Made by a program: the position numbers and the translations under genes
Origin: Rapana venosa
Lineage: Eukaryota > Mollusca > Gastropoda > Neogastropoda > Muricidae
Reading direction: 5' to 3'
NCBI GenBank assembly: GCA_028751875.1
Contig: CM054145.1
Location: 10,046,467 to 10,110,466, forward strand
DNA length: 64,000 nucleotides
Notes under the pieces: generated by a model
Database searches by the model: none
Told to the model about the DNA's origin: nothing
Seen by the model: only the letters and a program-made list of their open reading frames with translations
In this document: in pieces, positions 42,295-53,000 of the stretch
How the letters are laid out: every line of letters starts with the position of its first letter
Numbering within the stretch: position 1 is the stretch's first letter

Positions 42295-42430
42295 AGAGAA
42301 ATGAAGTTGGAACCAAAGATGACACATGGGGGAAGTGCTTGTCAAATGAACACCAATGAAGACTCGAACCCGTAACCTTCTGTTATACTCAGATCACTAG
42401 TTTGAGTCTCTTGACTACTAGGCTACCCCC
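42295..42430 (-). mobile_element. Another tRNA-derived SINE head, minus strand
   Basis: The minus strand reads GGTAGCCTAGTAGTCAAGAG (A-box-like) and GGTTACGGGTTCGAGTC (B-box-like). It abuts the SINE-D tail head-on. A short fragment of uncertain family. Confidence 0.5.
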
Positions 42431-42755
42431 CACCACACTCTAGAATGTAAAGAGTTCCCCATGGCGATGCCGGGGCCTGTCAGTACAAATAGCATCCCCA
42501 AATTCTGTGCTAGATATTTCCTCTTTTCTATCACTCGCTTTGTTTCTTCCTTGTTCCTTTTCTTCCTGTCACCTCCTCCTTATCTGTTTTCTGCCTTCTT
42601 GTTCCATTCTCCTGCCTTTTTTTTCCAGAAAGACTTAAAAAGATAACAATTCTCTCTTATGCCGAAGTGGGATGCGCTGGGCCTGACTTGTCAGGCGCTT
42701 GGCAGCGTGACGCATTTTCACTCGTATAACATACAACAATAGTTACCTTCGACAA
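42430..42755 (+). repeat. Dispersed repeat E, long copy 1
   Basis: Runs from GATGCCGGGGCCTGTCAGTA through a pyrimidine-rich middle (TTTCCTCTTTTCTATCACTC) to the core CCTGACTTGTCAGGCGCTTG and CAACAATAG. It closely parallels 53410-53735. Confidence 0.8.
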
Positions 42756-43041
42756 AGAAGAAGAATGTAAGAGCATGTCTGAAGTGCATGCTGGTAACCC
42801 TGTAAGCTGAGCTCTGAGCATTCTCCACTCAGTTTTAACAGTTGTGGGCAAGTTTTTATTGTCAAGAGGAGCATAACGTGAATTTCTCTTTCAGCCAGGC
42901 AGCTAACATGTTAGCCTCACTGCAAGAAGCAACAGTGAATTTTCTGCAGCAAAACCTTGCTCACTGGAAAGTTAAGCAGAAGCAGCAAAACTTGACGCTT
43001 CTTCTCATTAGTTTAATATCTATTCACTACAAGATGATTTA

Positions 43042-43321
43042 GGGGATGGAATAGCTCAGTGGTCAGAGCACTCGCTTTCCTCCAGCTAAGGTTAAGCAGC
43101 ATCGAGCGTGGTTACCACTTGGATGGTGACCGTTTGCGCGCCTTGGCTTCAGTACAGTCCCCCAGCTGTAAATGGGTACCTGCCTCATTCGGGTGAGGGA
43201 CGGTAAAGCAGCGAGGGAGAGGAGATGGGCGCCACACTCAATATGCTGGCCCTCTTAGAAGAGAGGTCTCAGATGCCTCACTCCCCTACAACCTTATAGG
43301 TTATGGGACACCTTTACCTTT
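43042..43321 (+). mobile_element. tRNA/5S chimeric SINE-A, copy 4
   Basis: Same family with an altered head (GGATGGAATAGCTCAGTGG). It is flanked by ACAAG(A/G)TGATTT (43029-43040 and 43322-43333), a 12-bp target duplication with one mismatch. Confidence 0.9.
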
Positions 43322-43715
43322 ACAAGGTGATTTTGACAATGGTATGTTCACGTTAAAGAATGTACAGTAAAAACATGAGGGGAAGGATGAAGATTGCCAT
43401 GGATGTTGATAAGTCTGTATTATGATTACATTTACAGGAACTCTCCTAGTAGAGACTGGAAAAATACTTTCTGCAACTGATACTAGGACGTGCGACTTCG
43501 AATCGTACAGAACATTTTGGATATGGAAAATGCAACGTATGGCGATAGCAAAGCAGTAAAAATCTTGTACCTTCTTACTATTGTGTAAAGAAAAATCAAG
43601 AAATTCATATAATGACAACAATAAAATTAGAAAGATATCGAAAGATGGGGGGTGGACAACACAAAGCAGGCGACTCAAAACAGGATTTTTGTGGTGCGAA
43701 AACGGAATCATACAA

Positions 43716-43984
43716 TCACAAACACTGGCGTTGGTAGTGATCAAAGCTGTTGTGCCAAACAAACTGGGTTGGATCCGTGATGAGTGCCACAGCGGAGCTC
43801 AGGTAGCACCATAGACTTCCCTTGCCGGAAAACTTGAAGTCGATGCTTCGGCAGCTGTTGCTGGTGACGCAAAAGTTGAAGCACTCCTGCAGTGACGTCA
43901 CGCTATATATTACGTCATTACCCGTAGCCAAGTAGAAAGAAGGATAACGGGTGAAGTTTGCAGCCAGGCTCTCAGCAGCACAAT
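43716..43984 (-). CDS. Apple-domain gene exon 3 (PAN domain 2, stop)
   Basis: The acceptor is GTCTGCCCAG. It encodes DCAAESLAANFTRYPSFYLA, then the PAN pattern SLQECFNFCVTSNSCRSIDF and LWCYLSS, ending at TGA (43718-43716). There is a potential N-glycosylation site at NFT. Confidence 0.8.
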
Positions 43985-44454
43985 CTGGGCAGACGAAAAA
44001 TGGACTGAGATGAGATATCGGTTAATTTGTTGACAGAATTGCTGGATAATGATAAGTAAATGCCGGAGAAGAACATAGAAAGATGGAAGGAGGAAAAAAG
44101 AACGAGGAAAAGCTGTTAATTTCACAAAGACAAAATGAAATGAGCACCAAATAATAAAAAGCATGTAACATAAAAACATCCCCCCCCCCCCCCCCCCCCC
44201 CCGAGTAATTTGAGTGCCTTAATATTCTATAACATATAAAGATCTTCCTCTCCCCACCCCCACTCTCCCTCTCTTTCTCTTGCCTCTCTCCCACACACAC
44301 ACACACACACACATCAGCCCCTAATCCATAATCAGGGCAAGGGCTGGATTTTAAAAAAAGTGTGAATGCTTATCTGTAGCCCTTGAAAAAATTAAGATCC
44401 CCCCCCCCCCCCCCCCCCCCCCCTCTCTCTCTCTTCCCCTGTCTTTCTCTCTCC

Positions 44455-44489
<35 letters not shown>

Positions 44490-44971
44490 CGTCTTTCTCT
44501 CTCCGTCTCTGTCTCGTCTTTCCTTCCGTCTCTCTCTCGTCAGCACAGGAGTGCTTATTCCATTATCCTCGAAATAAAAAAAATATGTAAATACCTACCT
44601 AGCACACAGGTTGCAGTGGAGGCGGAATAGTAGTAGCCGGGACTGCAGACACAGGTCTGGCCATAGCAGCCAGTGTTGGGGACGCTAATGCAGTCACTGT
44701 GGGATGAACAACCAGTACTGCTGTTGGTTGAGGCTCCTGAAAGTGACAGGGGATTCGTAAACTCTGTGTGTGTGTGTGTGTGTGTATGTGTGTATTTGGG
44801 TGTGTGTGTGTGTGTGTGTTTGGTTGTGTGTGTGTGTATTTGGTTGTGTGTGTGTGTTTGGTTGTGTGTGTTTGTCTCTGTCTCTCAGTATGTGTGTGTA
44901 TGTTTGGTTGTGTGTGTATTTGGTTGAGTGTGTGTTTGTCTCTGTCTCTCAGTGTGTATGTGTGTGTGTGT

Positions 44972-45034
<63 letters not shown>

Positions 45035-45609
45035 GACAAACAAATAGATAGAGAAATAAATAGACTTTAAAAAAAATTCTTTTATATCGAGGATAATGAC
45101 AGAGTGTGTGTGCGTATCTGATTTTTTTTTTATACGGTTGAGGTGTGTAAGTACCCCTACGTAAAACAACCCCCACCCCCAATGTATGTTAATTATAGTA
45201 GTATGTGGATGTTAGTACTGGCAATTTGCCCCTTGTTTCTCTCGTTTGCCCCATTTTCTTCTATGAAGAAAAATTATATTAAAAAAATTGAAGAAAAATG
45301 ACACATGTTTCACCCGTGAGTAAGAGATTGCACGTATTAAAAAACAACAACCAACCAACAACAAACCTCAAAGCGAAAGCATCCCCCCCCCCCCCCCCCC
45401 CCTCTCCCAACTACCATGGAGCTCATCGACTATTAATAATCAAGACCGATACTTTTTTTCTTGGTCGAACTGAGTGCAACTATTGTTGTCTGTCAGATGA
45501 GCGAAAGTACGTTGTGCTGCCGTTCAGCGCCTGACAAGTCAGGCCCAGCGCATTCGACTTTGTGAGAATTGTTATCTTTTATGTCGTTTTGGATTTTTTT
45601 TTTTAAAAA

Positions 45610-45647
<38 letters not shown>

Positions 45648-45970
45648 GAGAGTGGATGAAGAAGGCAGAAAAAAGACAAGGAGGTGTTATGAAGAAAAGG
45701 AACAAGGCAGAATGAAATAGGGAATTCATAGCACATAGTTCATAGAAGATATTTCATTTTCATTTTTCATTTATACCACGCGTGAAATTTGGGCTGCTCT
45801 CCCCGGGGAGAGCGCGTCGCCACAAGAGCAGCGCCACCCTTTCTTTTTTCTTTTTTTCGATCTGTATTTGTTTCCCTATCAGAGTGTTTTTTTCTAAGAA
45901 TTTTGCCAGGGACAACTCCCTTGTTGCGTGGGTTCTTTTACGTGCGCTGAATAATTTTGTGTAACACACG

Positions 45971-46001
<31 letters not shown>

Positions 46002-46599
46002 TAGCGCCCAGACCACCACTCATGGTCTAATGGATGGGGGAAAAGTTTCGGGCCCAAACGGGATTTGAACCACTGCACACTTCCGACCCGGACTTTTCGC
46101 TTTCTAGACAGGCGCGTTACCTCTAGACCACCGATCCATAGGGGGGATGTTACTTACACTGACAGGTCCCCGGCATCCCTATGGGGGGAGCTGATACTTT
46201 TATAACTATGAATGAAACGTTAACTGCATACGCACCGCTTTTGTTCTTTGGTACCACCTGTGCGTTGTTGTTCCATCTTGAAAACACTTGGAACACAGCA
46301 GCCCCTGGAGATTCACTGTAACTTCCCATCCGCAGACTTTGAAGATGTGCCGAGTAACCTCGGCAGAATTGGGCGGTTCCTGTAGTAGACTTTTTCACAA
46401 CAGAAAAGGCCCAGCATCTTGCGTCTGTTGTACAGGAGACAGAACATTCTCGAAGACTTGTACTGCGAGTTTCCCAAAGCACGTGATCTTCGTACAGTTT
46501 GTCTCGAACGGTGTCACTTTTTAGGCTAACCGTGCTTTGGAAATCCCCGTGGGCTGTCCATGTAGTGGTGGTTACTAGAAGAACCAGTATGGTGAGCAT
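43716..46599 (-). CDS. Secreted PAN/Apple - EGF/EB - PAN/Apple protein (whole gene)
   Basis: Minus-strand gene with exons 46599-46158, 44733-44599 and 43984-43716, about 281 residues. It starts with a signal peptide (MLTILVLLVTTTTWTAHG). A PAN/Apple-like domain follows, with SLRECSVSCTTDARCWAFS and a later FCRGY. Next comes a six-cysteine module (CSSHSDC...GCYGQTCVCSPGYYYS), then a second PAN domain (SLQECFNFCVTSNSCRS, later LWCYLSS) ending ...QRQCL. Introns are phase 1, as usual for shuffled extracellular modules. PAN/Apple folds bind proteins or carbohydrates; the ligand here is unknown. The first usable exon 2 acceptor would create TGA at the junction, and an acceptor 3 nt later avoids it. 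An additional undetected exon between exons 1 and 2 is possible. I do not recognise a named orthologue. Confidence 0.7.
43985..44598. other. Apple-gene intron 2
   Basis: Contains C homopolymers (44180-44202 and 44399-44423), a CA run (44292-44312) and CT repeats (44424-44487). A copy of the repeat-F tail (AGTGCTTATTCCATTATCCT, 44549-44568) ends next to exon 2. Confidence 0.7.
44599..44733 (-). CDS. Apple-domain gene exon 2 (six-Cys module)
   Basis: Encodes STNSSTGCSSHSDCISVPNT then GCYGQTCVCSPGYYYS, ending ATCVL. Six cysteines are spaced like an EGF or EB module. The acceptor is CTTTCAGGAG, giving alternative starts at 44736 or 44733. The donor is GTAGGT. Both ends are phase 1, so the module is symmetric. 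Confidence 0.75.
   Translation of the reverse strand, partial: PQPTAVLVVHPTVTALASPTLAAMARPVSAVPATTIPPPLQPVC
44737..45474. repeat. GT microsatellite block in Apple-gene intron 1
   Basis: An almost continuous GT run with TTTGGTT interruptions and a duplicated GTCTCTGTCTCTCAGT (44764-45032). After it come a T homopolymer and a C homopolymer (45383-45402). Long low-complexity frames on both strands are artefacts of the repeat. Confidence 0.85.
45475..45740 (-). repeat. Dispersed repeat E, inverted copy with a 35-G tract
   Basis: Minus-strand copy of repeat E (core CCTGACTTGTCAGGCGCT at 45529-45546 when read on minus). In place of the family's pyrimidine junction it has a run of 35 G on the plus strand (45610-45644). 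Confidence 0.8.
45755..46140 (-). mobile_element. SINE-B copy in Apple-gene intron 1
   Basis: Full-length, same strand as the gene. The tRNA-like head (GGATCGGTGGTCTAGAGGTA) lies at 46138-46119, and the B-box-like GGTTCAAATCCC follows. The body and tail end with TCACGCGTGGTATAAATG. It is near-identical to 63478-63857. Confidence 0.85.
46158..46599 (-). CDS. Apple-domain gene exon 1 (signal peptide + PAN domain 1)
   Basis: Starts at the ATG ending at 46599, followed by 147 codons. The hydrophobic leader is followed by a PAN/Apple pattern of closely spaced cysteines. It ends GMPGTCQ plus one base at donor GTAAGT (46157-46152). A SINE-B copy starts about 12 bp past the donor. Confidence 0.75.
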
Positions 46600-46604
46600 G
46601 TTTT

Positions 46605-46890
46605 CCGCCTTTATGTGAAAACTGAGATCTGAACAGGCGATTTAGTATTCCTCCTCACGTCACCTGTAGTCCCTTGGACCGTGGGGGCTCTAATGAAGAT
46701 TTTGCAACCAGCTTCCTCCACTCCCTGTGGTCCTCTCTTTCCGTGGCAAATCGTTCCACTCAAGGCCAGTCCACTCTCTGATGCTGTCTTCCCATCGTTT
46801 TCTCTGTCTGCCTCTTCGTCTCCCTCCTTGTACTGTTCCCTGTAGGACAGTTTGCTTAGTGTATGAAAAAGGCCAATTTGTCATTTATTT
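46605..46890 (-). pseudogene. RTE-type LINE, C-terminal fragment
   Basis: The minus strand reads VLQGTVQGGRRRGRQRKRW then [18 protein letters not shown], the conserved C-terminal block of RTE-like polyproteins. It is 5'-truncated, begins just outside the Apple gene start and runs on the same strand. Confidence 0.75.
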
Positions 46891-48551
46891 GTTTCTTTAT
46901 TCTTTCGTTTATATATTCATGCACTTTTTGATTGGTGTGCGTCTTCGATTTTACGTCTGTTCACTTTAAGTGATATTAGACGAGAGGGGGAGGGGGGATG
47001 ATGAAGCGAGGGCTTTAGAGCAAAGAGATAAGTGTGTTTTCAAATGTTGTAAATTTGATTCCAGTGGTTAACGTTTTCTTTTGGCTCATTGAGCGCTGAA
47101 TGGGAATGTCCATGGATAATATATAGGTTCCTGTTTCAAAAGAAAAATACTGCATGAACATCAAGAACTAATGACTTGAAGATGTGAAAATTTTGTTTAA
47201 ACGTTTGCTAGATCTCGTTTAAAATGTACAATTTGTTCAAACATTGGATAGATCTCATTTAAAGCCTATCATTTTGTTTCAACATTGGATAGATCCTGTT
47301 TAAAATCTACAGTTTTGTTTCAACATTGGATAGATCTTGTTTAAAAACTATCACAAAACGACTTGAAGATATAAATATAAAAGAATTGTGGTTCTGCCTT
47401 CGGGATAGCAACAGCGTGGAATTGGCTCACCTGAACTATGACTACTTCTGGCAGCAATGACTGCACAATTAAATGTGCCAACCTTTAAAACTGAAAACAC
47501 AGACTAGGCCTACTGGATTATCTATCACCTGCAGTATCTCAGTACGTCTCAACTTCAACTGAAGCTGTCTTGAGTAAGAACTAAAATACCATAAAGATAT
47601 ATTAATAAGTGATATTGTAACTTTTTTTCCCGATCAGATTTTCAGTTTTTCCCATTGTGCAAATACGAAGTGATAAGATCACACCCATAGGCTAAGAATG
47701 CTGTAACAGTTGACTCCCTTGAGTACAAAAGCACGATGAGAATGATTTACAGATCTCCAAAAGTCGACTAAAACCCATATAGATCTAGATATTTAGGCTT
47801 AGTTCCTTTCTTGTTGAAATATCACCCCCTTATTTCGGACTTGTAACAGTTTGTGATGATTTTTAAGACATCTTCTCTCTGGTTTGCTTTTTACACCGTC
47901 AGATGAGTTTGGGAGAAATAATGGTATGTCCTTTCCAGCTCGGCCATACAGCTTAGTTTGCAGAATGACATCAACTTACTCGGCGGGCCCAAAAACGCTA
48001 AAACTGCTTGGAGCAATACTAACAGGTTCAGCAGTTCTGCTTCTCTGGTCAACTTATAATATTTCTGGTAATAAATCTGCAGAAACTGTGTATTTGTATG
48101 AGTTTGTGATATTGGCAAGTTGACTATAAAAAGATCTATAGCCAACCAGCAAGAAATGAGAATTTGGTGTTCTTTCATAAGAGAAAATTGCAGATCTTGG
48201 CATTGATTCATTCCGGTCTGTCTCGATTGATCGTCGCCGGAGTCCAGCGACTTAAAACAGTGGACACAGTGCCAACCGGTGCTCCAAGAACCGCTGTTAT
48301 TGTGATCACGGGCCTAGGTTTCTGTACTAATCCATCATCAAAAATGCGGGCTCTAACCCCCTCTCGCTTACAACCATCTAGATCTAGTCTTATCACGCAA
48401 GTCTGCTATGCAATATATATAAATGAGTCCAAAGTTTTCGTGACCTTATCTTGCCCCCATAAAGTCGCTCAGTTGATCTGAAAGCTTTCAGCTTATGTGA
48501 CAGTAGGCTTACCAACTTCAGTTATGCTGTTTTAAGAAACTGAATTGATTG

Positions 48552-48614
<63 letters not shown>

Positions 48615-48738
48615 AATGACAAATTCTTTTATTTCGAGGATAATGAATAAGCACACATGTGCTTTTTTACATCCAGTCCCCGCCCGTTAGGGATACATCT
48701 TAATAATAATAACCCAATACTTATCATCATCATCATCA
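46891..48738. other. Intergenic stretch between the Apple gene and STOML1
   Basis: Contains a recurring 40-bp motif (46941-46984), a four-unit 41-bp minisatellite (47191-47352), a GA microsatellite (48558-48609) and a repeat-F fragment (48615-48690). The open frames at 47884-48481 have no recognisable domain. Confidence 0.55.
47191..47352. repeat. 41-bp minisatellite, four units
   Basis: Units start near 47191, 47231, 47272 and 47313. They share TTTTGTTTCAACATTGGATA, then GATC(T/C)(C/T)GTTTAAAA. The first unit is the most diverged. Confidence 0.85.
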
Positions 48739-49089
48739 TCAGACCCGTGACCTTGGCGGTCGTGGGGGAGACATGAAAGACGATGCCGTGGTAAGCCTCC
48801 TCCATCCATCTCGGTCCTCGGCTCTGCGCAGTAGTGCCGAGTCATTCATCCTGGTCCATTCTCTGATGTTGTCCATCCATGACTTGTTCTGTCTTCCCCT
48901 CCTTCTGCCACCTTCGAGTGTTCCCTGCAGTACTGTTTTGGGCAGAGTGTTGTGGCGGGTGACGTGGCCGAACCATGTCAGCTTTTTCTTCTTGACGATG
49001 GTGAGAAGGGGTTCCTGTGGACCTGCCAGCTGTGTTATTTGACTCTTGACAAATTCATTGGTCTTTCGTTCTCTCCAAGATATGCCCAA
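48715..49089 (-). pseudogene. RTE-type LINE, 3' end with TGA-repeat tail
   Basis: The minus strand reads KKLTWFGHVTRHNTLPKTVL, QGTLEGGRRRGRQNKSWMD, NIREWTRMNDSALLRRAEDR and MSPPRPPRSRV. It ends in a GATGATGATGATGATGAT tail (near 48739-48720). Both the block and the trinucleotide tail are typical of RTE elements. It is 5'-truncated. Confidence 0.85.
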
Positions 49090-49119
49090 TACTTATACAG
49101 TCTCACAATAAAAACAAGG

Positions 49120-49182
<63 letters not shown>

Positions 49183-49389
49183 TGTGTGTGTGCGCGTGCT
49201 ATTTTTATTTATTTATTCTTTTATTTCGAGGATAATGGAATAAACACATGTGCTTTTTTTCCCGTCCAGTCCCTATGTGTATGCACAATGGCCTACTCTT
49301 TCACAAAGCGGAACGGATTTTAACTAGTGCCAAGATGTTCTGCGTGCTTTCGCACACGGGACGGGTTTATAGTCTCATCCGAAAGACGC

Positions 49390-49456
<67 letters not shown>

Positions 49457-49480
49457 TGATTCAGGGGAAAAGATGACCTG
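49090..49480. repeat. GA/GT microsatellites and repeat-F copy
   Basis: A GA run (49123-49180), then a minus-strand repeat-F copy (TTTCGAGGATAATGGAATAA at 49223-49242, plus-strand text), then CG, GT and GA runs (49387-49450). Confidence 0.75.
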
Positions 49481-49633
49481 ATACAGTTATCCCCTCTTTG
49501 TTGACATCATGGCCGACAGGACGATGGTAATGACAATTACGAAATTTGCACACGTATAATTCCTTTTAATGCTTTTCCAATTACAAAAATAGAACACAAT
49601 GCCATTGCCCAACACGATTACAACATACGGACA

Positions 49634-49844
49634 ATGAAACAGGGCAAAATGGCTGTTCGTTATTCTCGTCTTTCCACTGAAGATATGATGGAATCGGGAG
49701 TTGGGCCGGGTGGCACAACCTTTGATTTTACGTCGCCGTTTACCTACTCCAGCGGTCCAACGTCGACCAGGAATTACAAGTCGGCGTTTACCTACGCAAG
49801 TGACAGTAAAATCCAGCTCGAGAATGATGTGTCGTTTGAACCTA
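49634..49844 (+). CDS. STOML1: STOML1 coding exon 1
   Basis: Encodes [19 protein letters not shown] and so on to ...DVSFEP plus one base; the donor is GTGAGT. The second Met (49649, context AAAATGG) may be preferred and would give MAVRYSRL. Tyr-Ser-Arg-Leu matches the YxxPhi sorting signal found near the N terminus of mammalian STOML1. Confidence 0.8.
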
Positions 49845-49982
49845 GTGAGTTTCTTCTTTTTTTTTAAAGTGCTTAAACGAATTCCCCCCCCCCCCCTCAT
49901 CTGAGCAGCTCTCGCTCTCGCTGTGTGTGTGTGCGTGCGTGCGTGCGTGTGTGTGTGTGTGTGTGCGTGCGTGTGTGCGTGC

Positions 49983-50023
<41 letters not shown>

Positions 50024-53000
50024 AATTGGATAGAACATGACAATATTTATTCCTACAGTACTTGCTTCTAGTATGAAAGGTTCTGATAAAATCCCATTCA
50101 CGTGAATATTATGATTATGGATTACAAAACTTCATTCATCTCCTCCTAGTTCCATGCCTATCATGACACTTTGGTTGATAGCCATCTGAAGGTATCACAA
50201 TATGTCTAATTGGTTTTGCTCGTGTGTAAGTGTCTGTAAAACTTTGTGTACAATGTTACCTATTTATATAGAGATGCACAAGTAATCAAGTATTGTTGGT
50301 TTTGAGTCAGTGATGCCATGGATTTAAAGTCCATTGCACCATGTTAGCAAGACCCTTTTTTTCAAATTTTTGTCTTTTAATGTTTTATTGTTGTATTTAT
50401 TATCAAAAGTTTATATTGTGCAAAGTTTTTGTGCAGTGAAGTTTGCCTCTTACACCTGTAAAATGTCAAAAAGTACTTGGTGCTTTGTACTATATTGTAG
50501 TCAGGCAGTACTGGTAATTTTCCATTTTCAGTAACATGTTGTATAGATTATCCAAAATTGAAGGGGGAGGGAGGAGGTGGTGGTGGTGGAGGGGGGGGGG
50601 ATGGCAGGAGGTTAAGACATTTGCCTGCCAACAAGTAAACCATGAGGTTCTGGTTTTGATTCCCAGCCTCGCCCTTTCTTCCCAGTTTGACAAAAAAATC
50701 AAACAGAATGTTGAAAGTCCCTCAAATGAGACTCTATACTGAGGCCCCTGTTCAAATTCACGCAGAACATCTTGCACACATTAAAAGTAAAACCCATTCC
50801 GCCTTTTGGAAGAATAGGCCATTGTGTGCTGGTTGGAATGGATGACAACTCCCCACCCCCCAAAATGCATGCACTCAGGTGTTGTGTTTAGACACTATCC
50901 CCCAAGTCACAATGCGGCTGCCTAAAAGGGCTAAATGGAAAAAAACAAAAAACAAACCCCCCACCAAAATTACAAGTTGAATCATCTTTAGAAGCAAGTG
51001 ACAAGCTAATCAGAGCATTACAGAGATGAGATTTAATTTTACAGCCATGGTCACTGCACATTCAGTGTATTTTTTGTCTTGGGAGTTGTTTCATGATGAA
51101 ACTGAGCATCATTGTTTAAGTAAATTTATATATTTATATGTTAGTGTTTAGAAGAACAGTTAACTATGTGTAGTTATTACAATTTTGCTTCTGGTTTATT
51201 GCAGGTAGCAGAACTGCTCTGGACAAAGCCTGTTACGTGATCCTGAATGCCATCATCTACGTTCTGTTTTTTGTCACCTTCCCCATTTCTGTTTGGTTTG
51301 CTGTCAAGGTAATTCATGAATTCTTCAAACATGACACGTTCAGTCTCTCTTTCTTTTTCAGTTTCACTCTGTCTCCGTCTCTTTGTGTAGCATTTTTCCA
51401 TTGTGCAACTATGAAGTGATAAAATCACATCCATAGACTAAAGAGTACTAAAGTGGAAATCTTCGCTTTTTTATTGCTATTATAATATAATGGACATGAA
51501 TTGAGCATTCATCTCTCTCTCACTCTCTCTCTCTGAGTTTCTCTGTCTCTTGTTTGGTACTGTTAGTCTCTGTTTTTTCCTTGTTGTTCCCCTTCTCCTG
51601 GACTTTCTTGATTTTGTTATTGGTTCTTTTGTGTTCCAACTTCTGGACTTTCCATTCATTATTTGCTCTACTTGGTTGTGCCGTTGCAAAGAATAGCCTC
51701 AGCTCATGTATACATGTATAAGAAGTAATCATCCACAACAGACTGATCTCTTAGATGTTGAGAGTCTCACTACTAAGTAAAATTAAGCGTGACTGCCAAA
51801 GTGGGAAAAAAACAATCTTTGAAATGTAACTTCACGGTGGCTGAAAAGTGTGGTAGATGTAGTTGACAGCAGAGAATGACCACAGACTGTGCAGGAAGGT
51901 CTTTTTCTGTGACTGACCTTGGCTGAGTATTAAAATGAAATAGATCTTCATAAGGACTTTCCAGAATGCAACAGTGTCTGATTCTAAGAAGGATGAAATT
52001 GTAACAGAGAAGCCACTTTATTCTTCACCTTCACTTTCACCTATCTCTTTAACTAGTCTTAGTCCCATGGTCCATGGGGGTACCAGTGAAGATTTTGCAA
52101 CCAGCTTCCTCCACTTCCCAAGGTCCTCTGCTTTCTGTAGCAAATCATTCCACTCAAGGCCAGTCCACTGTCTGATGTTGTTTTCCCATCATTTTCTCTG
52201 TCTGCCTCTTCATCTCCCTCCTTGTATTGTTTCCTGTAGGACAGTCTTGGCCAGTCCAGATGTTCCTGTGATGTCCTGTACCGCTATAGTTTGTGTTTTT
52301 TCACTGAAGTCAGGAGCTCTTCATATGGTCTGATGGTGTTTTTAATTCTGGTTTTCACTTCCTCATAAGTGATGTGATCTCTGTATGAGATACCAAGTAG
52401 TTTGTGAAAGCATCACATCTTCATTGCTTGTCTCCTTTCAATGTCTGCTGTTATGGTCCATGTTTTACTTGCATGCAAAAATATGGACATGATCAAGGAA
52501 CGCATCAGTCTGATTTTGAAGCAGATGGTGATCTTGTCATTCCAGAGGACTTTCAGTTTAGTCACTGCAGCTGTGGTCTGGGCTATCCTGGAGAGAATTT
52601 CAGGTTGTGATCGTTATCAGGTACTATAGCTCCCAGATATTTGAAGCTATGGACGGTCTCAATTTTCTTGCTGTCTATAATTATGTCGGTGCTGATGCCA
52701 TTCACACTGTATTGACTCAGTTTAAATTCATGCACACCGTGTTGACTCAGTTTAAATTTATGCAAAATAAAAAGGGAAGGTGGCATTCACCTGCCTAATA
52801 TATAGTAATAAATAAACCTTGAGGTTCTGGGTTCGATTCTCAGCCTTGCTCTGTCTATCCACTTTGGCGAGAAAATTGAACTGAATATCAAAGTCCTTTG
52901 GATGAGACTATAAACCAAGCCCCTATGTGTAAATGCACTGTGAACATCTTGCACACATGCTAAGAACCTGTTCTGCCTTTCAGAAGAGTAGCCATGCCAT

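Noticed and set aside
44764..45033. CRISPR-like or regulatory repeat array
   Set aside because: It is a plain GT microsatellite with TTTGGTT interruptions and has no spacer structure.
44599..45039. Minus-strand frame rich in Thr-His repeats joined to a TAVLVVHPTVTALAS-type end
   Set aside because: The repeat part is a CA microsatellite. The end is Apple-gene exon 2 in the wrong frame; the right frame has the six-cysteine module.
45755..46140. tRNA gene at the SINE-B or SINE-D heads
   Set aside because: A- and B-box-like sequences exist, but no complete cloverleaf. They lead into long repeated SINE bodies.
47884..48481. Two open frames upstream of STOML1
   Set aside because: Fewer than 110 codons each, no motif, and no link by splice sites to STOML1.
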